Part shown: piece by piece, positions 1 to 6,033 of the stretch | How positions within the stretch are numbered: position 1 is the stretch's first letter | How the letters are laid out: every line of letters begins with the position of its first letter | Assembly: GCA_000961805.1 (NCBI GenBank) | Contig: LADV01000194.1 | Coordinates: 1-12,222, forward strand | From: Peptococcaceae bacterium BRH_c23 | GTDB lineage: Bacteria > Bacillota_B > Desulfitobacteriia > Desulfitobacteriales > Desulfitobacteriaceae | DNA length: 12,222 bases | Reading direction: 5' to 3' | The notes under the pieces: model-generated | Seen by the model: only the letters and a program-made list of their open reading frames with translations | Databases searched by the model: none | What the model was told of the DNA's origin: nothing | Translations under genes and position numbers: made by a program

Positions 1-353
1 GAGGTCACGAGATTTTCCGCGATTTTCACCAAAGATACCCCAGCTAACTGTTGACGGATCACTTCTTCTTTAACTTCCCACGCCACCTGATGGTGTTCCT
101 TCATAAAGTTAGGAAGAAATGAGGTAGCTTTTCCACACTCGCAACATTTAAATCGATAGATTGATAGGACGTACGCCTTTAACAAGGTATACACGATTCG
201 TTTAAAACTTCCATGTTTATGCAACATCGCCCTTGCCAAGCAATGAGGACACACCTTAGGACGCAAGTGATTAGGACAACCATGGACAAACTTTTCAATA
301 TATAACTGGACAGTCCATATTTCTTCATGTAAACTCAAATTGGTAGTAACCAA
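1..353 (-). CDS. Zinc-ribbon transposase-like protein, 5' part (runs off left edge)
   Basis: Reading the minus strand from about 353 to 1 gives an uninterrupted frame of about 117 codons that leaves the window. It contains two Cys clusters typical of a zinc ribbon, CPNHLRPKVCPHC and FKCCECGK, followed by a helical stretch (EVKEEVIRQQLAGVSLVKIAENL) that looks like the start of a helix-turn-helix. This layout resembles the N-terminal zinc-binding domain (DUF6431-like) of transposase-related proteins in clostridial genomes; that family name is from memory. The start is uncertain. TTG at 353 is the first conventional start codon but has no ribosome site, and the frame is open back to 422 without ATG or GTG. 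The usual catalytic DDE part would lie outside the window, so an intact transposase cannot be claimed. Confidence 0.55.
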   Translation of the reverse strand, partial: MVTTNLSLHEEIWTVQLYIEKFVHGCPNHLRPKVCPHCLARAMLHKHGSFKRIVYTLLKAYVLSIYRFKCCECGKATSFLPNFMKEHHQVAWEVKEEVIRQQLAGVSLVKIAENLVT

Positions 354-356
354 TGG

Positions 357-400
357 GAAAGAGGAAACTAGGCTGGCCGGCCAATGATGTTTCCTCTTTC
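357..400. repeat. 44-bp imperfect palindrome before the transposase-like gene
   Basis: Outer arms GAAAGAGGAAAC (357-368) and GTTTCCTCTTTC (389-400) are perfect 12-bp inverted repeats. The same centre carries a second palindrome, TGGCCGGCCA (374-383), and the two are separated by 5-base mismatched stretches. It sits immediately upstream of the only plausible start of the transposase-like frame, so it could be a binding site for the element's protein, a hairpin masking its ribosome site, or a structural end of the element. There is no T-tract on either side, so it is not a typical terminator. Confidence 0.7.
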
Positions 401-480
401 TTTTATCCTTCTTTTCAGATTGTCATGCGATCTACTTTGACACATGACAACCATTATCCAACGGCAACGCCAAACAAGTC

Positions 481-519
481 AAGAAAAAGACGCTCCTTTA
501 ACGTCAGTTAAAGTGAGCG
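481..519 (-). terminator. Intrinsic terminator, minus strand
   Basis: On minus, CGCTC, one bulged A and CTTTAAC (519-507) pair with GTTAAAG and GAGCG (502-491) around a 4-base loop. TCTTTTTCTT follows directly (490-481). It closes the short transcript that begins with the tandem ribosome sites at 539-581. Confidence 0.7.
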
Positions 520-581
520 CCCACATTATCCAAGTAAATCACCTCCTTTCGTGTCATCTCTTCATTACTCACCTCCTTTCG
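504..581 (-). pseudogene. Tandem ribosome sites with minimal ORFs; possible deleted holin-like toxin gene
   Basis: Two copies of the 13-base string CGAAAGGAGGTGA occur 30 bp apart on minus (581-569 and 551-539). The first is followed by ATG AAG AGA TGA (565-554). The second is followed, at an ideal 8-base spacing, by TTG GAT AAT (start 533), giving the 9-residue frame MDNVGAHFN that stops at 504 inside the loop of the terminator. Small holin-like toxin genes of Firmicutes are, from memory, often laid out with a strong ribosome site, a TTG-started MDxxF reading frame and a terminator. Here the coding body would be missing between MDN and the terminator. Alternatives are a leader-peptide device or a small regulatory RNA. 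The sequence shows the signals clearly; the toxin interpretation is inference. Confidence 0.35.
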
Positions 582-602
582 CACCTAAACCCAAGAATAA
601 CA

Positions 603-608
603 ATTATA
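603..608 (-). promoter_or_regulatory. Candidate -10 (TATAAT) for the tandem-ribosome-site transcript
   Basis: A perfect TATAAT lies on minus at 608-603, about 22 bases before the first ribosome site. No good -35 is seen at 16-18 bp, so support rests on the -10 and its position. The rest of 609-747 is A+T-rich and shows no gene. Confidence 0.3.
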
Positions 609-747
609 ATATTTCAATAGAAATGAACGTTTCTTTACCCTTCGTGGAAGTATTCAATATTTCAACTCATTAAAATAAATTTCGAGCTTGAAAGAGTTAT
701 ATTCTGCAAAATATCTCACTATTTTTAGCTGTTGGGTTATGTTAGGT

Positions 748-787
748 AAAAAAAATAGACCTAACGCCTTTTGAGGTTTAGGTCTAT
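748..787 (-). terminator. Intrinsic terminator of the CheY-like gene
   Basis: Perfect 10-bp stem: ATAGACCTAA (787-778 on minus) pairs with TTAGGTCTAT (764-755), with a 13-base loop and eight T residues at 755-748. It lies about 60 bases after the stop of the receiver gene. Confidence 0.85.
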
Positions 788-844
788 ATATCTGTTTTAT
801 AGAGTTTGCGTCTTGAGTAAGCACCTATATTGGTTTATTAGGAC

Positions 845-1204
845 TTACAAATACTTCGTAATTATCTTTCCGAGTTCATCGGGACGAAATGGTTTAGATA
901 TAAAATCAATTGCACCGAGGTTTAATGCTTCATCGACAATATTACTTGAGCAACAAGCACTACACATAATAACCTTTGCCGTCGGGTCAAAAGAGATGAT
1001 TTCTTTAAGGGTAGACAACCCATCCAGTTCTGCCATAGTGATATCCAGAATCGTGAGTACAGGTATATTTGCTTTATAAAGCTCAATCGCTTCAAAACCG
1101 TTCTTAGCTTCCAAGATGTCAATGTGACCTAAGCGAACTAAAACCTGACGAATCATCATTCGTACAAAACTCGCATCATCTACGACCAGAACTTTACAAA
1201 TCAT
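845..1204 (-). CDS. CheY-like single-domain response regulator
   Basis: A 119-residue protein consisting only of a receiver domain. The acidic pocket D9/D10, phospho-acceptor D54 in the segment LTILDIT, conserved S82 and K104 in SKPF are all present, and the length equals one REC domain with no output domain. Such proteins usually relay phosphate to a flagellar motor or to another partner. The N-terminal VVDDASFVRMMIRQVL is closest to CheY and related chemotaxis receivers. The three cysteines in CSACC just after the switch Ser are unusual. Start ATG at 1204; the best ribosome site is GAGGGG about 13 bases upstream, which is long. It has its own terminator, and no kinase or chemotaxis gene lies nearby, so it is an orphan. 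The family is certain; the role is not shown. Confidence 0.9.
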   Translation of the reverse strand: MICKVLVVDDASFVRMMIRQVLVRLGHIDILEAKNGFEAIELYKANIPVLTILDITMAELDGLSTLKEIISFDPTAKVIMCSACCSSNIVDEALNLGAIDFISKPFRPDELGKIITKYL

Positions 1205-1261
1205 TTTAATAGGTTCCCCTCGATTTTTTTTTAAAAACGAGCCGACACCTCAAAACATTCA

Positions 1262-1400
1262 TTATCTATATCTTTCAAGATTTGCAATATAAATCGAGGA
1301 TAACCTCATGTTTCTAAGAGCTAAAGCATCGGAATATTTGTTTATTTTTTGCCCCATTGAAAAATCTAATCCAGCAGAGCGACAATTTGCGAATATTCAC
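1262..1400 (-). pseudogene. Possible XRE-regulator relic behind a good ribosome site
   Basis: AAAGGAGG (1416-1409 on minus) is followed after 8 bases by GTG (1400), but the GTG frame gives only 28 residues (stop 1314) without visible family features. A second frame, open from just after a TGA near 1399 and containing ATG at 1357, runs to TAA at 1264-1262. It reads MGQKINKYSDALALRNM and then RLSSIYIANLERYR. GQKI..., ALALR and YIANLER resemble pieces of an XRE helix-turn-helix with its middle lost. This suggests a frameshifted, internally deleted regulator, facing the intact XRE gene that starts at 1641. The similarity is by eye and weak; a leader peptide is possible. The remaining intergenic stretch 1417-1640 holds no other gene. 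Confidence 0.3.
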
Positions 1401-1570
1401 CTATGAAACCTCCTTTGGTTGTCTTAATTGACAGTATAATGTTAATATTGCCATCCCTTATTTAAAAAATTCAAAGCCTATCTAGCCTTGCAATTACGTT
1501 ATCGTCTTAGTTAATAACATGGTATACGCAAAAAAAGTCGCATAATTATAACCTAATGTCACTTATAGTC

Positions 1571-1589
1571 TGTAGACCTAAAGGCTACA
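1571..1589. promoter_or_regulatory. Dyad upstream of the XRE gene, candidate operator
   Basis: TGTAGACCT and AGGCTACA form an inverted repeat with one bulged base around a 2-base centre, about 50 bp before the XRE start. In addition TAATGTCA occurs twice (1554-1561 and 1614-1621), flanking the dyad. XRE repressors commonly bind such sites next to their own gene; autoregulation is inferred. Confidence 0.35.
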
Positions 1590-1640
1590 AGTATTCTATC
1601 ATTCGTATTAATGTAATGTCAATCAGATGGTAGTGATATA

Positions 1641-1853
1641 GTGTCTAGTAATATTAGAATTCCTTTTGGCAACCGTGTTCGAAAATTGAGACAAGCCCAA
1701 GGTATTTCGCAAGAAGAACTTGCATTCAGTAGTGACTTACATAGAACGTACATCTCGGACATTGAGCGTGGAGCCAGAAACGTCTCGTTAGACAACATCA
1801 ACAAAATCGCAATCGCCTTAGATGTTGCTCCAAAGGACTTATTTGATTTTTGA
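1641..1853 (+). CDS. XRE-family helix-turn-helix regulator, 70 aa
   Basis: A small DNA-binding protein that is almost entirely one Cro/C1-type HTH. GNRVRKLRQAQGISQEELAF forms helices 1-2, DLHRTYISDIERGARN is the recognition helix and its flank, and VSLDNINKIAIALDVAP gives helices 4-5. Length is typical for stand-alone XRE repressors. GTG at 1641 is the first possible start after an in-frame TAA at 1614; the ribosome site is poor. No partner gene follows in the same direction, so it is probably a solitary regulator or the survivor of a larger mobile or toxin-antitoxin module. The dyad and repeats upstream could be its operator. Confidence 0.9.
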   Translation: MSSNIRIPFGNRVRKLRQAQGISQEELAFSSDLHRTYISDIERGARNVSLDNINKIAIALDVAPKDLFDF

Positions 1854-1980
1854 ATTTCCGCATCCCACGGAAGCAGTAAAAAATACTTATAAAGTCTCGT
1901 TTTTGGTGTCACTAATTTATGTTCACGATTCTTGCAGAAGCATCCAGAAATACTACAATTAAAAAGTATAAACTAATGCA

Positions 1981-2073
1981 TCAAAAAAGAGAGGCGAATT
2001 GTTCGCCTCTCTTGTCTTTTAGGTTTATATAATCAATGCCCCTTTCCCTAACAAAACGTAGCATCTCAACCAT
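1981..2073 (-). CDS. Candidate 30-aa protein whose end is embedded in a terminator
   Basis: ATG at 2073 opens a 30-codon frame, MVEMLRFVRERG and then IDYINLKDKRGEQFASLF, ending in TGA at 1983-1981. The composition (charged helix, hydrophobic spacing, few rare residues) looks coding. The frame is open a further six codons upstream to a TAG. The last codons coincide with the 12-bp stem of the hairpin 1987-2013, so stop codon and terminator are compacted together. The ribosome site is weak (GAAGAA). I do not recognise a family. It may be a real microprotein or the 3' end of a decayed gene. Confidence 0.35.
   Translation of the reverse strand: MVEMLRFVRERGIDYINLKDKRGEQFASLF
1987..2013. terminator. 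12-bp hairpin, mainly a minus-strand terminator
   Basis: AAGAGAGGCGAA (1987-1998) and TTCGCCTCTCTT (2002-2013) form a perfect stem with a 3-base loop. On minus it runs into TTTTTTGATG, a proper U-tract; on plus the tail is only gTCTTTT. It would end the small minus ORF and could also stop plus transcripts from the XRE gene. Confidence 0.75.
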
Positions 2074-2102
2074 CAAATGTTCTTCAGTAACCTAATTCAA
2101 TC

Positions 2103-2142
2103 AAAGACCTCCCGAGCATTTTACTCTGAGAGGTCTTTTTTT
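2103..2142 (+). terminator. Intrinsic terminator, plus strand
   Basis: AGACCTC (2105-2111) pairs with GAGGTCT (2130-2136), with an inner GAG/CTC pairing, and T-rich sequence follows (2136-2142). The nearest plus gene upstream is the XRE regulator ending at 1853, so it may end that transcript or an unrecognised RNA between 2014 and 2103. Confidence 0.65.
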
Positions 2143-2196
2143 CTCTAGGATTTTACCAAAATAAGTCTATATATGTAGTAAACCGTTATATTAAAA

Positions 2197-2394
2197 TCAC
2201 TCCAACTTTTCCAAAGCCTTGTAGTAGCAATAACATACAACCCAGTGCACTAAGTATGAGATAAATGTCCAACCGATATGCCAACCGTTTCCGTAGACGA
2301 CCTTACCGAAGAGAACACCTAACCATTCCAAGAAAGTGGCAATAATGGTTAGCACGAGTATAACTAATCCACACCCTTGGGACAAACATTCCAA
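2197..2394 (-). CDS. Small hydrophobic protein, hypothetical
   Basis: A 65-residue frame with two likely membrane segments (about residues 8-32 and 40-58) separated by a short loop, ending in the charged tail KALEKLE. The only conventional start is TTG at 2394 and no ribosome site precedes it; the frame stays open further upstream without ATG or GTG. It may be a real two-helix membrane protein with an unusual start, the 3' remnant of a longer gene, or chance. No family recognised. The upstream stretch 2395-2545 holds only small hairpins (2436-2454 and 2499-2516) and no gene. Confidence 0.35.
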   Translation of the reverse strand: MECLSQGCGLVILVLTIIATFLEWLGVLFGKVVYGNGWHIGWTFISYLVHWVVCYCYYKALEKLE

Positions 2395-2545
2395 GGCAAA
2401 ACACCGAAGACGAACCCTTAAAGATGTTATTCTGCAATAAGGGGAAACCTTATTAGAATAGGCTGGGCAAAAAAACTACCGCCGTTTTTTCGTTAGGTCA
2501 ATAATTTCGCTTATTGGGTCGATAATGCTACGCTTGGATAAAGAG

Positions 2546-2572
2546 AAGCGCCGAGGTCTTTTTCCGACGCTT
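2546..2572 (-). terminator. Hairpin after the zinc-ribbon fragment
   Basis: AAGCGTCGG pairs with TCGGCGCTT on minus (one mismatch and one G-T pair) around a loop of nine bases, starting 11 bases after the stop of the zinc-ribbon gene. The following CTCTTTATCC is only a weak T-tract, so this is a probable but inefficient terminator. Confidence 0.4.
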
Positions 2573-2583
2573 TTGGTTTCTTA

Positions 2584-2808
2584 TTATGCTACGAAGGCAA
2601 CGTTGCAATCGCCACAATTGATATTTAATTCTTTGATCGCCCTTACGATTGCGCCGCACGTTGGGCAAGTGTACTTAATGGAATTGGACTTTCGAACCTT
2701 GGCGCCCGTCTTCGGGTTGACGTCTTCGTCGCCTTTTTCGCCTACCGTACCTTTCGCCGCTTGGGTTGCGAAGTCCATCCGGGCAACGTTGAAAACTGTC
2801 TCGTCCAA
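2584..2808 (-). pseudogene. Zinc-ribbon fragment resembling the C-terminus of a SprT-like protein
   Basis: A 74-residue frame with a C-terminal four-cysteine ribbon, CPTCGAIVRAIKELNINCGDC, preceded by a basic linker (NPKTGAKVRKSNSIKYT). This matches the layout of the tail of SprT-like metallopeptidases carried on clostridial mobile elements: basic linker, YxCPxCG, about 12 residues, CGDC. The peptidase motif HExxH, which should lie upstream, is absent, because the frame is closed by a TAG shortly before residue 1. The listed start TTG has only a weak GAAGG site. I therefore read it as the surviving 3' end of a longer gene, though a stand-alone zinc-ribbon protein is possible. The DNA here is visibly richer in G+C than its neighbours. 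Confidence 0.5.
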
Positions 2809-3515
2809 GCCCCAACCTTCATTCTGTAAATTACGCTATTTTGCTCTTTAGAATTTTTTGCCGATATGAAAGCCGCCATCAGTAGTTGAGGAACCAAGCA
2901 CACAATAAAAATGATTGCTAAGACTTTAGGGACATTCTCAAACCCACCGTAGTTACCATTCACTCCGTGGTTGTACATATAACAATTAATTTGGGTGCCT
3001 ACCACTAATAGAAAAAGTCCAACAAAGCTCGTTACAGTCGACACCAGACCAATTTTAACACTTCTACTGATTCGATATAAGACAAGGAAGCTAATGACAT
3101 TGACAATAACCAAGAGCAGAACAAACCTAATACGAGGGGATACTTCGGATAAGTAAATAGCTGTCAGGATAAACCCTTGACACCAAATTATGGCTTTACT
3201 TATATTCCTTGGAGCAAAAATAGCTGCAAGTGAAGATATGATCACAAACACTCCGACTAGGTAAATTAGTTCTCCTAACATTGGGATATATATCCCAAGC
3301 ACTATTTGGTTTCCCACCCCAATAATTCGTAATAGATTGTAACCCATATCCGCTGTCCCTAAAATACCTAGAACTAAAAGTATTCCTATACCCAGGCCAA
3401 TAAGCCTAGGTCTATGAGCACGGTCAAGCTGCACGTGATAAAAACAGAAGCAATACAGTATTCCCCTTTTTGATGAACTATAAAGAAAAAATGGAACTAA
3501 GAGGATATATACCAA
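2742..3515 (-). CDS. Polytopic membrane protein, unknown function, chimeric C-terminus
   Basis: A 257-residue frame with about six hydrophobic segments between residues 37 and 220, for example LIGLGIGILLVLGILG and VLAIIFIVCLVPQLLMAAF. No catalytic or transporter motif is recognised. The start is doubtful: TTG at 3515 has no ribosome site, and a downstream GTG near residue 28 is possible. After KNSKEQ (about residue 223) the protein turns hydrophilic and basic (FSTLPGWTSQPKRRKVR) because it reads the zinc-ribbon fragment in another frame. The natural C-terminus has probably been lost by a junction near 2830-2845. The gene is likely decayed or altered. Confidence 0.5.
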   Translation of the reverse strand: MVYILLVPFFLYSSSKRGILYCFCFYHVQLDRAHRPRLIGLGIGILLVLGILGTADMGYNLLRIIGVGNQIVLGIYIPMLGELIYLVGVFVIISSLAAIFAPRNISKAIIWCQGFILTAIYLSEVSPRIRFVLLLVIVNVISFLVLYRISRSVKIGLVSTVTSFVGLFLLVVGTQINCYMYNHGVNGNYGGFENVPKVLAIIFIVCLVPQLLMAAFISAKNSKEQNSVIYRMKVGAWTRQFSTLPGWTSQPKRRKVR

Positions 3516-3530
3516 TGAAAAATGAAACTT

Positions 3531-3683
3531 TCATGTGCCATTTGGTCCGACGTTGCTGTAGGCTAGTTTCCTTTTATTCTTCTTTGGTTTTCTCACATGC
3601 ACACCCTTCTCTGCCACTTGTGCTAAATCTCTGTTTCCTTCCTTTGCCTGGAAACTCCCTATGGACGTCTTACAAACGAAAAC
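3531..3683 (-). other. Open stretch without a clear start; possible relic
   Basis: Between the PBP2 terminator and the membrane protein, minus carries a 50-codon open frame ending at TGA 3533-3531. It includes SFQAKEGNRDLAQVAEKG and a very basic part VRKPKKNKRKLAYSNVGP. The only conventional start is GTG at 3617, with a purine-rich AAGGAAGG about 18 bases upstream. The terminal TGA overlaps an ATG (ATGA) of another short frame. No family is recognised; nothing else is seen in 3516-3742. Confidence 0.2.
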
Positions 3684-3742
3684 TTATTATCACGAAATCA
3701 ACCATAGGTTGGGGTTTGTGAGATATCTTAAATCAGTAAAAT

Positions 3743-3788
3743 AAAAATAACTGGGCAATTTGAATTGGGTCAGCCCAGTTATTTTTTT
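3743..3788. terminator. Strong terminator after the PBP2 gene
   Basis: AAAAATAACTGGGC (3743-3756) and GCCCAGTTATTTTT (3773-3786) form a perfect 14-bp stem with a 16-base loop. The A+T-rich foot gives a T-tract on both strands, so it works in both directions. It ends the rodA-acetyltransferase-PBP2 operon 45 bases after its last stop. Confidence 0.9.
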
Positions 3789-3832
3789 CAAGATTTTATC
3801 ATTCGTGATCGGATGATCATCGGACTCGCTTT

Positions 3833-5950
3833 TCAGTTCCCATTCGTGGACTTCCAACCAAAATACTTCATAAAAGCCGCCTTTGCCACATAACCTGCTG
3901 TACTTCCACCACTCTCCCCAAACTCGACAACCCCAGCGAAGGCAATCTGAGGATTATCATAAGGGGCAAACGCCACAAACACCCCATTGTAGGACCTCTC
4001 TAAAGCCGTGTTAACGTTTCCGATCTGGGCTGTTCCAGTTTTAGCTCCCCCGGTAAATTCCGGCAGATCTGCGAAGATCCCTGAAGCCGTTCCAGCATCA
4101 TCTCCTTCACCAGTAACTACGGCGCGCATCCCTTGTTTGACCGCATCTAAATTAGCTGGAGAAATTGTTACGGTGTTGATAACCTTAGGTTGGTACTGCT
4201 GAGCTACCTCCCCTGTGATCGGATTCAACAGTTTATCGACCACATACGGAGTATAGCGCTTTCCACCGTTTACCAAGGTCGCCGTGTAATTGGCCAATTG
4301 TAAAGGGGTATAGCTGTTATATCCTTGCCCAATGGAATTGTTGAAACTGTCGTAGAGCTTCCAGTCTACATTTTCATAAACCTTTTGCTTATATTCATCT
4401 TCGACTGCATTTTTCTCAGCGTCTTTCTTCGCTTGCAGCTTCTGGCGGCTTAACGCATCCGGGGCCTGCTCCAGTTTGACTGAGTAATCGGCCTCAATGC
4501 TTGCCAACTTTTTATCGCGTGCCTTAATATAAGTTGGACCAAAGTACGCTTTCTTCCATTCCGCTGAAGGTGCGATTCCTAATGCTTCTCCTGGCAAATC
4601 TATACCACTTTCTACACCTAGCCCAAATTCATTGGCGATTTGGCGTACAAATTCCGGATTGGAATCAAACACTCGGCGACCGATAACTTGAAAATATATA
4701 TTAGAAGATTTGGCCAGCGCTCGATACAGATTGACAAGGCCAAAGTCGTTCCCTCCCCATTCGGCCGTACCTTGTTGCTGAGCAGCGAGATTTCCCAATG
4801 AGGCCTTTTTATCATCAATGAGTTCAGTCGGCGTTGTCAAGTTGAGTTTCAAGGCCGCCATCGCTGTCACCATCTTGAAGGTTGATCCCGGTGCATACAC
4901 CCCAGACAACGCTCTATTCAGGGAAGCCGCTGGCGCGATTTCATTTGTAAAATACTTCTCAAACATTGCCTCGGAAATAATGCCGGTCAAATCGTTAGGA
5001 TCCATCCCAGGCCTAGAAGCCATAGCAAGAATCTTGCCTGAATTTACATCCATCACCACGGCAGCCCCAGATTTTGCATTGGGATTAGTGTTCTTTTGAA
5101 CATCTGCAATCACTTGATCGAGGCTTTCTTCCACAACCTTTTGCAGATCCGCATCAATCGTCAATTGGACCGTCATTCCCGGTTCCGGTGGTTCGATTAA
5201 TTGTTTAGAAACTGGGCGGGCTCGATTATCGACTTCAACTTGTTGAATGCCCTCTTTACCCCGCAACCAGAAGTCATAGGATTTCTCTACCCCCATCTTC
5301 CCAATCATATCCCCCTGAGCGTAGACAAATCCCGCCTTTTGGGCATCTGCATTTTGATTGAACTGTTCAATCTCCTTCTCCCCTATTTCACGAACATATC
5401 CCATGAGCTGACCAGCTAGAGTTGTTTGGGGGTAAGAGCGAAGCGGAACCGCATCCACACTCACGCCCGGGAGCTCATTCTGATGCTCAGCAATAATGGC
5501 TTGGAGCTCTTGAGGAACCTTAGCTAGAATCATAACGTTACGATAACGTTCCCACTGATGGTTCTGAGTAATAACCAATATATCTTCAGTAATTGATTCA
5601 ATTGATAGATCGGGATAAGTCCAGTACGGTTTAATGTACCCTGCTAATCTCTTAATAACATCTTTCCAATTGCTTCCTTCGGATCGTTGCAAACCCATTA
5701 AATCTAGATTAAGAACAAACTCTGGAACACTTGTTACAAGAATCTTTCCATTTTTGTCCACAATATCTCCTCGTGTAGGGGGCACTTTGACAAGCTTCAT
5801 GTAATTTCCTTCGGCCTTAGCGGCATAATATGAACCTTCGGAAATTTGCAAGCCCCAGATATTTACGGTTAAAATTATAAATATGAGGACTATTACACTG
5901 TTTAAGCCCCAAAGCCTATAGACATAAGGTTTCCGTTCTCTTTTATTGAT
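3833..5950 (-). CDS. mrdA: Penicillin-binding protein 2 (class B transpeptidase)
   Basis: Peptidoglycan DD-transpeptidase that crosslinks glycan strands made by RodA during cell elongation, anchored in the membrane by one helix. In a 705-residue reading: membrane segment about 14-33 (LWGLNSVIVLIFIILTVNIW), pedestal domain beginning PPTRGDIVDKNGK, then the transpeptidase with SxxK at S356/K359 (STFK), SxN at 415-417 (SSN) and KTG at 637-639. Between SxN and KTG, about residues 471-537, lies a charged, probably coiled insertion. The start is odd. GGAGG at 5965-5961 is followed after 10 bases by ATC (5950), which begins the expected INKRERKPYVYRLWG N-terminus. The first conventional start in frame is TTG 5851, inside or after the membrane helix and without a ribosome site. 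I place the start at the ATC by position. Last gene of the rodA operon; family assignment is very secure. Confidence 0.93.
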   Translation of the reverse strand: MNKRERKPYVYRLWGLNSVIVLIFIILTVNIWGLQISEGSYYAAKAEGNYMKLVKVPPTRGDIVDKNGKILVTSVPEFVLNLDLMGLQRSEGSNWKDVIKRLAGYIKPYWTYPDLSIESITEDILVITQNHQWERYRNVMILAKVPQELQAIIAEHQNELPGVSVDAVPLRSYPQTTLAGQLMGYVREIGEKEIEQFNQNADAQKAGFVYAQGDMIGKMGVEKSYDFWLRGKEGIQQVEVDNRARPVSKQLIEPPEPGMTVQLTIDADLQKVVEESLDQVIADVQKNTNPNAKSGAAVVMDVNSGKILAMASRPGMDPNDLTGIISEAMFEKYFTNEIAPAASLNRALSGVYAPGSTFKMVTAMAALKLNLTTPTELIDDKKASLGNLAAQQQGTAEWGGNDFGLVNLYRALAKSSNIYFQVIGRRVFDSNPEFVRQIANEFGLGVESGIDLPGEALGIAPSAEWKKAYFGPTYIKARDKKLASIEADYSVKLEQAPDALSRQKLQAKKDAEKNAVEDEYKQKVYENVDWKLYDSFNNSIGQGYNSYTPLQLANYTATLVNGGKRYTPYVVDKLLNPITGEVAQQYQPKVINTVTISPANLDAVKQGMRAVVTGEGDDAGTASGIFADLPEFTGGAKTGTAQIGNVNTALERSYNGVFVAFAPYDNPQIAFAGVVEFGESGGSTAGYVAKAAFMKYFGWKSTNGN

Positions 5951-5960
5951 CTCTAACCAA

Positions 5961-5967
5961 CCTCCTT
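5961..5967 (-). promoter_or_regulatory. Ribosome site positioned for an ATC start of PBP2
   Basis: AAGGAGG on minus is a near-perfect site. The only conventional start close by (TTG two codons downstream) is out of frame and stops after five codons, while the PBP2 frame begins ATC AAT AAA AGA 10 bases on. It therefore marks the intended start of the gene. Confidence 0.75.
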
Positions 5968-6033
5968 ACGATGAAAGGTGCGAACTCTGTATCAAACCAA
6001 TTTGCATATTCAAGTATGCGAGAAATGAAACAT

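Noticed and set aside
420..450. 8-bp inverted repeat TTGTCATG/CATGACAA as an insertion-element end
   Set aside because: Only one side of the element is in the window, no target duplication can be seen, and the repeat is short with a 15-base gap.
437..457. Possible plus-strand promoter (TTGACA ... CATTAT) that could make an antitoxin RNA against the tandem-ribosome-site transcript
   Set aside because: Spacing between the hexamers is only 9 bases, and no proper -10 is found at 16-18 bp.
771..1079. 102-residue plus-strand frame over the CheY gene
   Set aside because: Antisense to a clear receiver domain and begins inside its terminator.
1428..1440. TTGACA followed directly by TATAAT
   Set aside because: The hexamers are one base apart, so they cannot form one promoter, and neither has a partner at the right distance.
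2525..2851. 108-residue plus-strand frame opposite the zinc-ribbon fragment
   Set aside because: It is the complement of the cysteine-ribbon frame, has no ribosome site, and its residue make-up is that of an antisense shadow.
3470..3721. 83-residue plus-strand frame starting MMNYKEK
   Set aside because: Its purine-rich lead is weak, the protein is rich in Leu/Ser/Cys without motifs, and it lies opposite the start of the membrane gene; probably chance.
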